The notes under the pieces were generated by a model. That model did no database searches and had not been told where the DNA came from. It worked only from the letters and a program-made list of their open reading frames with translations. From Streptomyces spororaveus (GTDB lineage Bacteria; Actinomycetota; Actinomycetes; Streptomycetales; Streptomycetaceae): a DNA stretch of 64,000 nucleotides. Where the stretch lies: positions 1,426,001 to 1,490,000 of the forward strand of contig NZ_BNED01000005.1 in assembly GCF_016755875.1 (NCBI RefSeq), written 5' to 3'. A program made the translations under genes and the position numbers. Numbering within the stretch: position 1 is the stretch's first letter; each line of letters starts with the position of its first letter. Shown here piece after piece: positions 8,901 to 16,694 of the stretch.

Positions 8901-9471
8901 GAGACGTCCCCTTCCGCACGCCGTTCTCCCCACATCATCATCCGGACGCGCGGTGCGGGCACCCCGGCCGCCGCGCGACCCCCGAGTGCGGGCACCCGCC
9001 GCCGCGCGGACATGCGAAGGCATCGACCGGCATGCACCAGGCCGGAGACACCACCACCTGGCAGATGCCAGGCACTCGGGCCATTTTCCTCTTGGATGAT
9101 CCACCGTGACGACATGGGCCGGACGGGTCCGATTCCGTGCCAGGAACCAGGTGCCGCCCGGGGAGCGCTCCTGCTTCACTGGCCGTGGCCACCACCCTCC
9201 GGACTGCTTGGCGGCTCTCGCAGTCACGGGGTGACCTGGCGCAGGAAGCCCTGCGCGCCGACAGCGGTGTTCGGCGCGCGGGGCTTCGCCCGGCCGGGCC
9301 CGCCGCGGCCCACCCGCCGGCGCACCCTTACATCGTGGCGCTGCGCGGGCCCGCGTTTCGACACCCCGGCACCTGCCGGGCCCGCCGGGCTCCAGCATGA
9401 TCGATGTTCCGCGCCGTTGCGGGAGCGCAGACGCCCGCCCGGCCCTCCAACGATCACGGGAGTCCAGCCCC
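8901..9471. other. Intergenic region holding a conserved element
   Basis: A 571-base divergent region between the SpoIIE-like phosphatase and the GNAT gene. Open frames here have no recognisable protein similarity and are considered spurious. The only structure seen is the conserved element at 9065-9186. Confidence 0.6.
9065..9186. repeat. Conserved ~120-nt intergenic element, copy A
   Basis: Shares ordered blocks with 21680-21800: ATGCCAGG, CCTCTTGG, TGATCC, GTCCGATTCCGTG, ACCAG and GCTTCACTGGC. A short inverted repeat GCCAG/CTGGC brackets it, and an internal GGAGCGCTCC palindrome lies before the 3' block. Strand is undetermined. Could be a structured RNA, a regulator site array or a miniature element. 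Confidence 0.6.
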
Positions 9472-9921
9472 ATGTCCGACATCAGCGTGCGTTCCGTCCG
9501 GGACGGGGATTTCGACCGGTGGCGCGCCCTCTACCGCGGCTACGCCGACTTCTACGGGGTGGAGCAGACCGAGGAGGCGGCCGCCACGGTGTGGTCCTGG
9601 GTGACCGACCCCGGACACGAGGTCAACGCCCTGGTGGCCGAGGACGCCGAGGGCCGCCTGATGGGCCTCGCCCACTACCGTCCGTTCGCGCGCCCGCTCT
9701 CCGCGACGGTCGGCTGCTTCCTCGACGACCTGTTCGTGGCCCCGCAGCACCGCGGCTCGGGCGCCGCCGACCTGCTGCTCGGCGCGCTGCGCGAGCTCGC
9801 GGCCGAGCGGGGCTGGAGCGTGGTCCGGTGGATCACCGCCGACGACAACCACCGGGCACGGTCCAAGTACGACCAGGTCGCCACGCGGACCATGTGGGTC
9901 ACCTACGACATGGCCCCCTGA
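9472..9921 (+). CDS. GNAT family N-acetyltransferase
   Basis: A 149-residue single-domain acetyltransferase. It contains the N-terminal GNAT strand-helix (SVRSVRDGDFDRWRALYRGY), the beta4 region CFLDDLFVAPQHRGSG, which holds the acetyl-CoA pyrophosphate loop (QHRGSGAA), and the C-terminal NHRARSKYDQVATR helix typical of small-molecule or peptide acetylating GNATs. Acceptor substrate is unknown. ATG 9472 is chosen for position and family length; upstream in-frame codons add no domain. Its 3' end overlaps the convergent MFS gene by 23 bases. Confidence 0.88.
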   Translation: MSDISVRSVRDGDFDRWRALYRGYADFYGVEQTEEAAATVWSWVTDPGHEVNALVAEDAEGRLMGLAHYRPFARPLSATVGCFLDDLFVAPQHRGSGAADLLLGALRELAAERGWSVVRWITADDNHRARSKYDQVATRTMWVTYDMAP

Positions 9922-11194
9922 GCCGCGCCCGCGCCTGCACCGGCGGCTCCTCACCGGGCATCCGGTCGCGCCGCGGCAGCAGCAGCGGGGTGGTCAGGAT
10001 CAGCAGACCCGCGACCGTGAGGGCGGTGCGCGGGCCGGTGACCTCGGCGAGCAGACCGGCGAGCGCGGTGAGGACGGCGATGGACGCCTGCTGTCCGATC
10101 GACCAGGCCGACAGGGTGCGGGCGACGAGATGCTCCGGGGTGTGTTCGAGCCGGTAGGTGGCGAGCACCGGGGTGTACAGGCTCATGTTGACGATGATCG
10201 CCAGCTCGACGGCCATCACGGTGACGAGGCCGACGACGCCGGGCCCGACGAAGGCCAGGCCGATCAGCCACACGGCACGCAGGGCGCCGGCGGTCCGCAG
10301 GACCCGGTGCCGGCCGTGGCGGGCCACGACCCGGCGGGCCAGTCGCGAGCCGACGAGTCCGCCGAGGCAGGGCGCGGCGAAGGCGAGAGCGTACTGCCAG
10401 GGCGGGAAGGCGAGTCGGCGGAGCAGGAGCACGGCCAGCAGCGGCTCGGTGGCCATGATCAGACCGGAGACGAGCATGTTGTTGAGGTAGAGCGCCCGCA
10501 GGTCGGGACGGCCCAGGATGTGGCGCCAGCCGTCGAGCAGGGCGCCCGCCCGGCCCGTACTCCTTCCGGCAGGTCGCGGCGCTTCCTCCCGGCCGCGGAT
10601 CGCGTGGAGGGCCAGCGCCGAGAACAGGTGGCTGAGCGCGTCGGCCGCCACGGTGACGACCGGCCCGAACAGGCCGATCGCCACCCCGCCCAGGGGTGGT
10701 CCGACCGCGATGGAGCTCCAGTTCGTGGACTCGAACCGCGCGTTCGCCACGAGCAGGTCGTCCGGGCGGACGAGGGCCTTGAGGTACGCGCCGCCGGCCG
10801 CGCTGAAGGCGATCTTGGCCGCGGCGACCACGGCCGAGGCCACGAGGAGCTGGACGAGACCGAGCCACCCGAGGAGGTAGGCGAGCGGGATCGTCGCCAT
10901 GACCGCGCACCGTGTCAGATCCATCGCGATCATGACCGGGCGCTTGCGGCGGAACTCCACCCACGGCGCGAGCGGCACCGCGATCAGCACGCCGACCGCG
11001 GGCCCCACCGCGGACAGCACGGACACCTCACCGGGGCCGGCGTCCAAGGCCAGCACGGCGATCAGCGGCAGCGCCCCGAACCCCAGCCCGGACCCGTAGG
11101 CGCTCACCGCGTACGCCGTCCACAGCAGGGCGAACGGCCGCCCCAACCGTCTCCCGCGCATCCCGCCCACCATGCTCAGCGCTCCCCCGAACAA
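9899..11194 (-). CDS. MFS transporter (efflux type)
   Basis: A 431-residue membrane protein with about 12 hydrophobic segments, the MFS loop 2-3 motif in the form VEFRRKRPVMIAMDLTRCAV, and a large central loop around residue 210. Resembles MFS_3-type exporters related to macrolide efflux. It is transcribed divergently from a LysR regulator across 104 bases containing a palindrome, which suggests the regulator controls it. Starts at 11194, 11173 and 11161 are possible. Substrate unknown. Confidence 0.85.
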   Translation of the reverse strand: MFGGALSMVGGMRGRRLGRPFALLWTAYAVSAYGSGLGFGALPLIAVLALDAGPGEVSVLSAVGPAVGVLIAVPLAPWVEFRRKRPVMIAMDLTRCAVMATIPLAYLLGWLGLVQLLVASAVVAAAKIAFSAAGGAYLKALVRPDDLLVANARFESTNWSSIAVGPPLGGVAIGLFGPVVTVAADALSHLFSALALHAIRGREEAPRPAGRSTGRAGALLDGWRHILGRPDLRALYLNNMLVSGLIMATEPLLAVLLLRRLAFPPWQYALAFAAPCLGGLVGSRLARRVVARHGRHRVLRTAGALRAVWLIGLAFVGPGVVGLVTVMAVELAIIVNMSLYTPVLATYRLEHTPEHLVARTLSAWSIGQQASIAVLTALAGLLAEVTGPRTALTVAGLLILTTPLLLPRRDRMPGEEPPVQARARLRGPCRR

Positions 11195-11261
11195 ACCCGC
11201 GTTGACCCGTGACAGCTAAGCGAGCAGCAGAGCCGCAGGTCAAACAACCGCACTGCCACAA

Positions 11262-11284
11262 GTGCACAACCACTGGTTGTTCAC
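11262..11284. promoter_or_regulatory. ACAACCA-N-TGGTTGT operator
   Basis: A perfect 7-1-7 palindrome (11266-11280), extended by GTG and CAC arms across one mismatched pair to 23 bases. It lies 15 bases upstream of the LysR GTG start and about 70 bases from the divergent MFS start. Probable binding site for the LysR protein or another dimeric repressor. Confidence 0.6.
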
Positions 11285-11298
11285 TACCGTGGATCGAC

Positions 11299-12234
11299 GT
11301 GGATCTCGAAGCAGTACGCACCTTCGTCGCGGTCGCGGAGGCCGGGCAGTTCCAGAAGGCCGCCGCCGACCTGTCCCTCACGCAGCAGGCCGTCTCCAAG
11401 CGCATCGCCGCGCTGGAGCGCGTCCTCGGCGTGCGGCTGTTCACCCGGGCGCCCCGCGGCGCCGAGCTCACCATCGACGGGCAGGCGTTCCTGCCGCACG
11501 CGCACGACGTGCTGCGCGTCGCCGAGCGTGCGGTCGCGTCCGTGCGCCCCGGCCACCGTCCGCTGCGCGTCGACGTGATCGCCTCGCGCGGCGCACAGGC
11601 GGGCCTGATGCGCGGCTTCCACCGCGCGTACCCGGACGTCGACCTCGACGTGGTGATGCTGTTCGAGATCGAGACAGCCGTCGCCGCGATCCGGTCCGGT
11701 GCGATCGACGCGTCCTTCCGCGCCGTCGCCGCGCCCGGTCGGCCCCTTCCCGAGTGCATCGAGTCCGTCCGGGTGCTCGACGAGCCGCTCCAGCTCCTCA
11801 CCGGGCCCGCCCACGCGCTCGCGGGCGCCCGGTCGGTGACCGTGGCCCAGCTCGCCGGGCACCGGATCTGGATGCCCGGCATCGTCCCCGGCACCGAGTG
11901 GGGCGCCTACTACAAAGACCTCGTCGCCGAGTTCAGCCTCACCATCGAGGCCACGGGCCCCAACTTCGGCTCCGACGCGCTCCTCGACACCATCGCCGAC
12001 ACCCCGGCCCTGGCCACCTTCATGGGCGAGCACACCCGCCTCATCTGGCCCGCCGACCACGGCCTGCGCCGCATTCCGGTGACCGACCCGACGCCCGTGT
12101 ACCCGCACTCGCTCCTCTGGCACCGCGACAATCCCCACCCGGCCCTGGCCACCCTGCGCGCCCACCTCGCCGCCACGGCGGCCGGCCACGCCGCCACCGG
12201 GACCTGGACACCGGACTGGGTGATTCCGCACTGA
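11299..12234 (+). CDS. LysR family transcriptional regulator
   Basis: A 311-residue regulator. The winged HTH is at residues 1-60 (VDLEAVRTFVAVAEAGQFQKAAADLS, then LTQQAVSKRIAALERVLGVRLF) and a periplasmic-binding-like effector domain spans about 85-300. The GTG at 11299 is chosen because LysR proteins begin two to four residues before the LxxVRTFVAVAE helix and because the operator would otherwise be inside the gene. An in-frame ATG at 11209 would add 30 residues without similarity. It is divergent from the MFS exporter, the classical LysR arrangement. Confidence 0.9.
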   Translation: MDLEAVRTFVAVAEAGQFQKAAADLSLTQQAVSKRIAALERVLGVRLFTRAPRGAELTIDGQAFLPHAHDVLRVAERAVASVRPGHRPLRVDVIASRGAQAGLMRGFHRAYPDVDLDVVMLFEIETAVAAIRSGAIDASFRAVAAPGRPLPECIESVRVLDEPLQLLTGPAHALAGARSVTVAQLAGHRIWMPGIVPGTEWGAYYKDLVAEFSLTIEATGPNFGSDALLDTIADTPALATFMGEHTRLIWPADHGLRRIPVTDPTPVYPHSLLWHRDNPHPALATLRAHLAATAAGHAATGTWTPDWVIPH

Positions 12235-12270
12235 GAGTCCCCGCGGCCCAGCCCACCGACCCTGATCCGG

Positions 12271-12294
12271 CAAGATCCGAAAGAGACGGCCTAG
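12271..12294. repeat. 24-base dispersed repeat, copy 2
   Basis: Reverse complement matches 6801-6824 with one mismatch. It directly abuts the left end of the IS630-type element; removing that element would place it just after the stop codon of the anti-sigma gene, the same setting as copy 1. Confidence 0.6.
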
Positions 12295-12363
12295 TTGTAT
12301 TGACCCGCATACGTTCACCGGCTGGGTGTCGGTGGCTTGGTTGAGCCTGAGTACCCTCGGCTC

Positions 12364-12687
12364 GTGGAAGATCGCGAGCAGTATGTGAGGTATCAGCAGG
12401 ATCGGACCGTGCTGGCATCGATCGGGGCTCATCTTGATCCTCAGATCAGTCAGATCAGCGTGCGGTTGCCTCGGGCCGTGGCTGAGACGGCTGTCGCGGC
12501 CTGGGATCGCGAGGAACTGGGTGGGATCGGCGAGGAGAGCCCCGAAGAGTACGAACTGCGTGATGATGCTGCCGAGCTGGCTTTCATCGGCCTGGCGATC
12601 TCTTCGCGCGGCGTGTGGGACGGTGAGGAGGTCGTCGTCGACCTGGATGTCGTCCAGATCGCGGCGGCGTTGCGGGCTTCGCGGTAG
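12364..12687 (+). CDS. Hypothetical protein carried inside the IS element
   Basis: A 107-residue acidic protein with no recognised domain; residues 45-75 are Glu-rich (DREELGGIGEESPEEYE) and the C-terminus is a predicted helix (VVQIAAALRAS). GTG 12364 is used; a TTG at 12337 in frame is possible. It lies wholly between the inferred terminal repeats and ends one base before the transposase stop. It may be a passenger of the element, or an older resident captured by it. No function is proposed. Confidence 0.55.
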   Translation: MEDREQYVRYQQDRTVLASIGAHLDPQISQISVRLPRAVAETAVAAWDREELGGIGEESPEEYELRDDAAELAFIGLAISSRGVWDGEEVVVDLDVVQIAAALRASR

Positions 12688-12688
12688 A

Positions 12689-13810
12689 TCAGGCTGCAGC
12701 AGCGGGGGATCGTCCTCCCCACCGGATGCCCTTCTCGCTGCGGATTCGGGCGCGTTCGCGTCGCTGGGCGGCGAGGACGTCGGGGTGGCGGGCGTTCTTG
12801 TTGCGCCAGCGCAGGTAGGAGTGAAGGACTCTGGTCTGGGTGGTGTGATTGGGGTGGTGGGAGTTGGCGAGGGTGAACTGACGGAGTGGTCCAAAATGGG
12901 CTTCGATGGGGTTGGCCCAGGACGCGTAGGTCGGGGTGAAGCACAGCTCGACCTTGTTGTTCGCCGCCCACCTGCGGATTCTCCAGTTGAGGTGGGCGGA
13001 GAGGTTGTCGAGGATCACGTAGATGGGGGCGCCGTCGGGGCGGGCGGCCCGGGTCGTTCTCAATGCGGCCCAGGTGTGGTCGATGCCCTTGCGGCGGCGG
13101 TTGATCCCCCACATCTGGTCATCGCCGACCGAGTAGCAGCCGTGGAAGTAGGTGATGCCGTGGGTGCGGCGGTAGGTCGCCGGAAGGCGGTTGGGGTAGC
13201 CCTTCTCAGCCCAGCAGGAGCCGGCAGTGGGGCGGATGCCCAGCGGGCCGAACTCGTCGAACGCGAACGTGCGGTCCGGCCGTTCGTTGATCGCGTACTC
13301 GATCTGGTCCAGCTTGGCGTCGAAGTCGGGGTCCGGGGATTCCTTCCAGGTCTTCGTGCGCTGGAAGGTGATCCCGCGGCGGGCCGGTAAGCACCGCAGG
13401 GCTTCGCGGCCGATCCGGACGGGCCTGGCTATGTTGCGTCGCAGGTGATCGGCGAGCTTGCGGATGGACCAGCGGGTGAAGGGCTTGCCGACCTGGGTCG
13501 GGCGGGTAGTGGCCGTCTGGATGACGAAGTCCTCGTCGTCAGGACTGAGCAGGCGGGGACGGCCTCCCGCCCAACGAGGGTCCAGGCATGCGAGCCCGAT
13601 CTCGTTGAAACGATGAATCACGTCACGAACGGTGTCCTCGTCCGCTTGGACGAGCCTTGCGATGACCGGGACGGTGCTGCCGCCGGCCGAGGCCAGGAGC
13701 ATCATCGCCCGCCGAAACCGTACCGAGCTGGTACTGCCCCGCCGGACCAAGTGCTGGAGTTTCTGGCCCTCCTGCTCGGTCAGCCTGCGAACCCGAACTG
13801 GTTGCGCCAT
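12689..13810 (-). CDS. IS630 family transposase
   Basis: A 373-residue transposase. The N-terminal helix-turn-helix part (VIARLVQADEDTVRDVIHRFNEIGL) is followed by a winged HTH (SIRKLADHL) and the DDE catalytic domain: first Asp in FAFDEFGPL, second in VILDNLSAH, Glu in ANPIEAHFGPL, all present at normal spacing. Length is full for IS630, with no internal stop, so it could be active. It would cut and paste DNA at TA dinucleotides. No programmed frameshift is needed. Confidence 0.93.
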   Translation of the reverse strand: MAQPVRVRRLTEQEGQKLQHLVRRGSTSSVRFRRAMMLLASAGGSTVPVIARLVQADEDTVRDVIHRFNEIGLACLDPRWAGGRPRLLSPDDEDFVIQTATTRPTQVGKPFTRWSIRKLADHLRRNIARPVRIGREALRCLPARRGITFQRTKTWKESPDPDFDAKLDQIEYAINERPDRTFAFDEFGPLGIRPTAGSCWAEKGYPNRLPATYRRTHGITYFHGCYSVGDDQMWGINRRRKGIDHTWAALRTTRAARPDGAPIYVILDNLSAHLNWRIRRWAANNKVELCFTPTYASWANPIEAHFGPLRQFTLANSHHPNHTTQTRVLHSYLRWRNKNARHPDVLAAQRRERARIRSEKGIRWGGRSPAAAA

Positions 13811-13822
13811 CCCGCCTCCCCA

Positions 13823-13853
13823 TGCTGGTTGGAGAACTCATTTCCAACCAGCA
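13823..13853. repeat. 10-bp perfect inverted repeat near the IS right end
   Basis: TGCTGGTTGG and CCAACCAGCA separated by 11 bases, between the transposase start and the right terminal repeat. May be a transposase subterminal site or a hairpin that blocks read-through into the transposase. Confidence 0.6.
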
Positions 13854-13889
13854 CAACGAGCAACCCGGCGAACCTTCCCGGTCACAGCA

Positions 13890-14642
13890 CTAGGCGGGCA
13901 GATCCATCAGGAGCAGGGGCTCCGTGGTGGGTTGCGGGGATCCTCCGGCGGGTTCGAGGGTGAGGCCGATCGCGCCCGCGCCCGCGGTGTCGCCGTCGAT
14001 GAGGACGGTGCCGTCCCGGTGGACGAGACCGGCCGGACGCATGGTGCCGTCGTGCTCCAGCCACAGCTGGTAGGTCGTGCCGGGGACGGGTGCGGGCAGC
14101 CCGCCGGCGGTGAAGACCGCCTTGTCGCGCAGGGCCGAGGAGACGACCGTGGCGGAGGCTCCGTTGCTGGTGCGGCCGTGGGCCGCGCGGGCGTCCGGAG
14201 CGGCCAGGACCGAGCTGACGTCGTCGAGGTGCTGCTCGATCTGCCGGGCCTGCTGTTCGTAGTGGCGGCTCTCCTGGCTCTGCCAGGCGGCCAGGCCCGC
14301 GAACAGGGCCGCGGCGGTCACGCTCGCGGCCACGACGAACAGGCCGGCCTTGCGGCGAAGGCCGCCGCGCGAGCGGACCGGGGAAAGGGTCGTGGAGCCC
14401 CTGGGCGGGAGTTGGCGCACTCCGTCGACGGCCGCCAGGGTCCGCGTCTTCATGGAGGCGGGCGGCGGCTGGGCCACGGCGGAGGCCAGCCGGGCGGCGG
14501 TGGCCTGGAACTCGGCCACCTCCAGGCGGCACTCCTCGCACCGGGAGAGGTGATCGGTGCACAGCTCGCGTTCGCCGGTGTCCAGGGCGTCCAGCGCGTA
14601 GGCGGCGGCGAGGGCGTGGCTGTCGGACGGGCGCCGGTTCAT
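13890..14642 (-). CDS. rskA: RskA-type anti-sigma factor
   Basis: A 250-residue single-pass membrane protein. The N-terminal anti-sigma domain has the zinc-binding pattern HLSRCEEC near residue 32. A transmembrane helix at about 100-120 (AGLFVVAASVTAAALFAGLAAW, written as one block) is followed by an extracytoplasmic RskA domain (TTYQLWLEHDGTMRPAG). Family knowledge: it holds the cognate ECF sigma factor at the membrane until regulated proteolysis. It overlaps the sigma gene by ATGA. Its TAG stop coincides with the IS630 target site, but the protein ends in LLLMDLPA, a normal family ending, so it appears intact. Confidence 0.88.
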   Translation of the reverse strand: MNRRPSDSHALAAAYALDALDTGERELCTDHLSRCEECRLEVAEFQATAARLASAVAQPPPASMKTRTLAAVDGVRQLPPRGSTTLSPVRSRGGLRRKAGLFVVAASVTAAALFAGLAAWQSQESRHYEQQARQIEQHLDDVSSVLAAPDARAAHGRTSNGASATVVSSALRDKAVFTAGGLPAPVPGTTYQLWLEHDGTMRPAGLVHRDGTVLIDGDTAGAGAIGLTLEPAGGSPQPTTEPLLLMDLPA

Positions 14643-15253
14643 GTGGTCACCCCCATGCAGTCGCGGAGCCGGATCAGTCCGTCGCGCAGGCGCGTCTTGA
14701 CGGTGGGAAGCGGCGTGTGGAGGACTTCGGCGACCTCGCGGTAGGTCAGACCCTGGTAGTAGGCCATGGTCACCGCCTGGCGCTGGAGTTCGGTGAGGCC
14801 GCGCAGGCAACGGCGGACCTGTTCGCTGTCCAGGCGGGTCTCCACCTGCTCGGCCACCTCGTCGAACGCCGTCCGGTGCTCCCGGGCGGCCTGCGCGTGT
14901 TCCCGGTCGGCGGACGCCTGGGCGGAGCGGACCCGGTCCACGGCTCTCCGGTGGGCGATGGTGGCGGCCCAGGTGGTGACACTGCCGGAGTCGGGCCGGT
15001 AGCGGGCGGCCTGCCGCCACAGGTCGATCATGACCTCCTGGGCGACCTCCTCGGACTGGGCCCGGTCGCGTACGACCTTGATCACGATCCCGAAGACCAG
15101 GGGGGCGAGGGCGTCGTACAGCACGGAGAACGCCTCCTTGTCGCCGTGGGCGACCTGCCGCATGACGTCCGGGAGCCCGGTGCGGTCGGTGCGGTCGGTG
15201 CGGTCGGTGCGGCCTTCGGTGGGGTCGGGACCGAAGGGGCTCGTCCATCGCAT
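14639..15253 (-). CDS. sigK: ECF RNA polymerase sigma factor SigK-like
   Basis: A 204-residue ECF sigma factor. Region 2 includes AFSVLYDALAPLVFGIVIKV and AQEVMIDLWRQAARY (core binding and -10 recognition), and region 4 is YYQGLTYREVAEVLHTPLPTVKTRLRDGL (-35 recognition). The pairing with an RskA anti-sigma gene by a four-base overlap identifies the SigK group. The N-terminus carries a repeated Thr-Asp-Arg stretch encoded by a 9-base tandem repeat (about 15179-15212). Possible targets include the nearby secreted proteins, an inference from position only. Confidence 0.9.
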   Translation of the reverse strand: MRWTSPFGPDPTEGRTDRTDRTDRTGLPDVMRQVAHGDKEAFSVLYDALAPLVFGIVIKVVRDRAQSEEVAQEVMIDLWRQAARYRPDSGSVTTWAATIAHRRAVDRVRSAQASADREHAQAAREHRTAFDEVAEQVETRLDSEQVRRCLRGLTELQRQAVTMAYYQGLTYREVAEVLHTPLPTVKTRLRDGLIRLRDCMGVTT

Positions 15254-15337
15254 GGTGGTCCTCGGGGGATGGGTCTGAAGGTCCTTCGTAGCGGACGCGC
15301 GTACGGACGGGAGGGCGTTCGCGGTCCGGGAGGGCGC

Positions 15338-15363
15338 GCGGTTCCCTCGTTCGAGGGAACCGC
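15338..15363 (-). terminator. Hairpin terminator after the RsbW-like gene
   Basis: Perfect 11-bp stem GCGGTTCCCTC/GAGGGAACCGC with loop GTTC, just past the stop of the ATP-binding protein gene. There is no U-tract, as is usual in streptomycetes. Confidence 0.65.
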
Positions 15364-15367
15364 CGGG

Positions 15368-15787
15368 TCAGCTGTCCCGCCAGGTGATCACTGCGATGAC
15401 CTGCTTGCCGCGGGGTGAGCGGCTGACGAAGAGGTCCGCGCCGAGGGCCCGGACGATCTGCAGCCCGCGCCCCCGGGTGGTGAGCGCCCCGTGCCCGTCG
15501 CCCCGCTGGGGCAGGGAGAGCGAGCCGTCGCTGACGCAGATGCCCGCCCGGCCGCTGTCCAGGCTGATCGTGAGCGCGTACGGGGGCAGGGCGTGCCGGA
15601 CCGCATTGGTGGCGAGCTCGGAGGCGATCAGCAGGATGTCGCAGGCGGCTTCCTGCGGGCAGCGCACGGGGTGCAGGGCCAGGGTGCGCGCGGCGGTGCG
15701 GCGGGCTTCCCCGGCGGCCTGCGGTCCTGACGGCAGTGGGTGGTGCACGGTCCTGGGCCGCGCCGGGCTTGCGATTGCGGTGTCCAT
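15368..15787 (-). CDS. RsbW-like ATP-binding regulatory protein
   Basis: A 139-residue HATPase_c single-domain protein. The N-box is DILLIASELATNAVRHA and the G-boxes are GICVSDGS and TTRGRGLQIVRALG. This matches streptomycete anti-sigma or serine-kinase-type regulators that work in partner switching with SpoIIE-type phosphatases and STAS proteins. A cognate sigma factor is not adjacent; sigK just downstream has its own RskA. The ATG at 15787 gives the usual family length. Confidence 0.82.
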   Translation of the reverse strand: MDTAIASPARPRTVHHPLPSGPQAAGEARRTAARTLALHPVRCPQEAACDILLIASELATNAVRHALPPYALTISLDSGRAGICVSDGSLSLPQRGDGHGALTTRGRGLQIVRALGADLFVSRSPRGKQVIAVITWRDS

Positions 15788-15924
15788 GACTGGTCCTCGC
15801 TGTGCGAGTGGCCCCGACGGATCCGGATCGAACCGGACCGGGGCCGGGAGCGGGCGGGTTCCGGGGCGGTGACCCCGGAACCCTGTGTGCCGGGCCGGCG
15901 CTACGGCGCTACGGCTCTACGGCG

Positions 15925-16299
15925 CTACCACTTGTTGTGGCAGTTCCAGTGGCCGGGCGTCCAGTGCTTCGCATGGCCCTTGCCCCACCAGCCGTCGTGC
16001 CAGTTTCCGTGGTGGTCGCGCCAGCCCTGGTGCCAGGTGCCGTGCTGCCACTTGGTTTCCCAGTGGCCCTTCACCCAGGTGCACCGCTCATGGCGGTCCC
16101 ACCGGTTGTGGCCGTCGTGGCGGTCCTGACGGTGGTCGCGGTCACGGTCGCGGTCACTAGTGAGCGTCGAGCTCACCGTGGCGGACGCCGCCGGGGCGGC
16201 GTTCGCGGTGCCGGCGAGGCCCAGCAGCGACCCGCCGGCCAGCAGCCCGGCGGACGCGGCCCCGACGAGCACACGCCGTGTGCGCAGCGAACCGGTCAT
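15925..16299 (-). CDS. Small secreted His/Trp-rich protein
   Basis: A 124-residue protein. Residues 1-33 are a signal peptide (MTGSLRTRRVLVGAASAGLL, then cleavage near ANA-APA). The mature part begins with an Asp-Arg-His stretch (DRDRDRDHRQDRHDGHNRWD) and continues with repeated H-W-aromatic units such as GHWETKWQHGTW and GHAKHWTPGHW. His density suggests metal binding or envelope association, but no family is recognised. The start has a strong AAGGAGGTG site. It is divergent from another secreted-protein gene. Four ctacggcg-like repeats lie around its stop (15898-15928). Confidence 0.75.
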   Translation of the reverse strand: MTGSLRTRRVLVGAASAGLLAGGSLLGLAGTANAAPAASATVSSTLTSDRDRDRDHRQDRHDGHNRWDRHERCTWVKGHWETKWQHGTWHQGWRDHHGNWHDGWWGKGHAKHWTPGHWNCHNKW

Positions 16300-16694
16300 C
16301 GCACCCACCTCCTTCCCTTCCTCGGACAGTCGCTTCAGCGGCCCCTCCAACCTCAGGAGCCTCACCAGGGATTCGCCACGAACAGGGTGAGGGATTGGAA
16401 AAACATCATGAGCGGACAAAGCCCTCTGACGCACACGCGACCTTCAGCCACCGACCAGTACCGCATTTGCTAGGTGAAATCATCAGATCCGCCTTACCTG
16501 CCGCCTTATCTGACTGATACATTCCGCAGGCGCAATCCGCACGCCCCACCCCGTCACGGCTGTCCACGACCTGGTTCGACGCCGTGCCGAGCACCTCGGT
16601 CGGACCGAAGTCCCGAGAACCGCAACGGATGCGTCGGAGGCCGTGCGGCCATGGCCGCCTCCGGCCGAGATCCACCTCCGAAGGGGAATTACTG
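16300..16694. other. Divergent intergenic region between secreted-protein genes
   Basis: 395 bases, less GC-rich than its neighbours, presumably holding two promoters. No convincing inverted repeat or RNA structure was identified. Short frames here resemble no known protein. Confidence 0.5.

Larger units (their letters stand above)
12292..13892. mobile_element. IS630-type insertion sequence with passenger gene
   Basis: Bounded by TA dinucleotides at 12292-12293 and 13891-13892, the target duplication expected for IS630/Tc1. Inside are imperfect terminal inverted repeats of about 28 bases: the left begins GTTGTATTGACCCG, the right (complement) begins GTGCTGTGACCGGG, and both continue to a GTTC(A/G)CCGG block. 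It contains a complete transposase on the minus strand and a small gene on the plus strand whose stop codons are one base apart. The right end falls in the stop codon of the RskA-like gene. Boundaries were read by eye. Confidence 0.7.

Noticed and set aside
9088..9186. Conserved element as a translated minus-strand peptide, because the minus-strand frames of copies A and B share PVKQ, RNRT and PRG in order
   Set aside because: No start codon or ribosome binding site fits, spacing between blocks varies, and copy C does not keep the frame; shared DNA blocks explain the resemblance.
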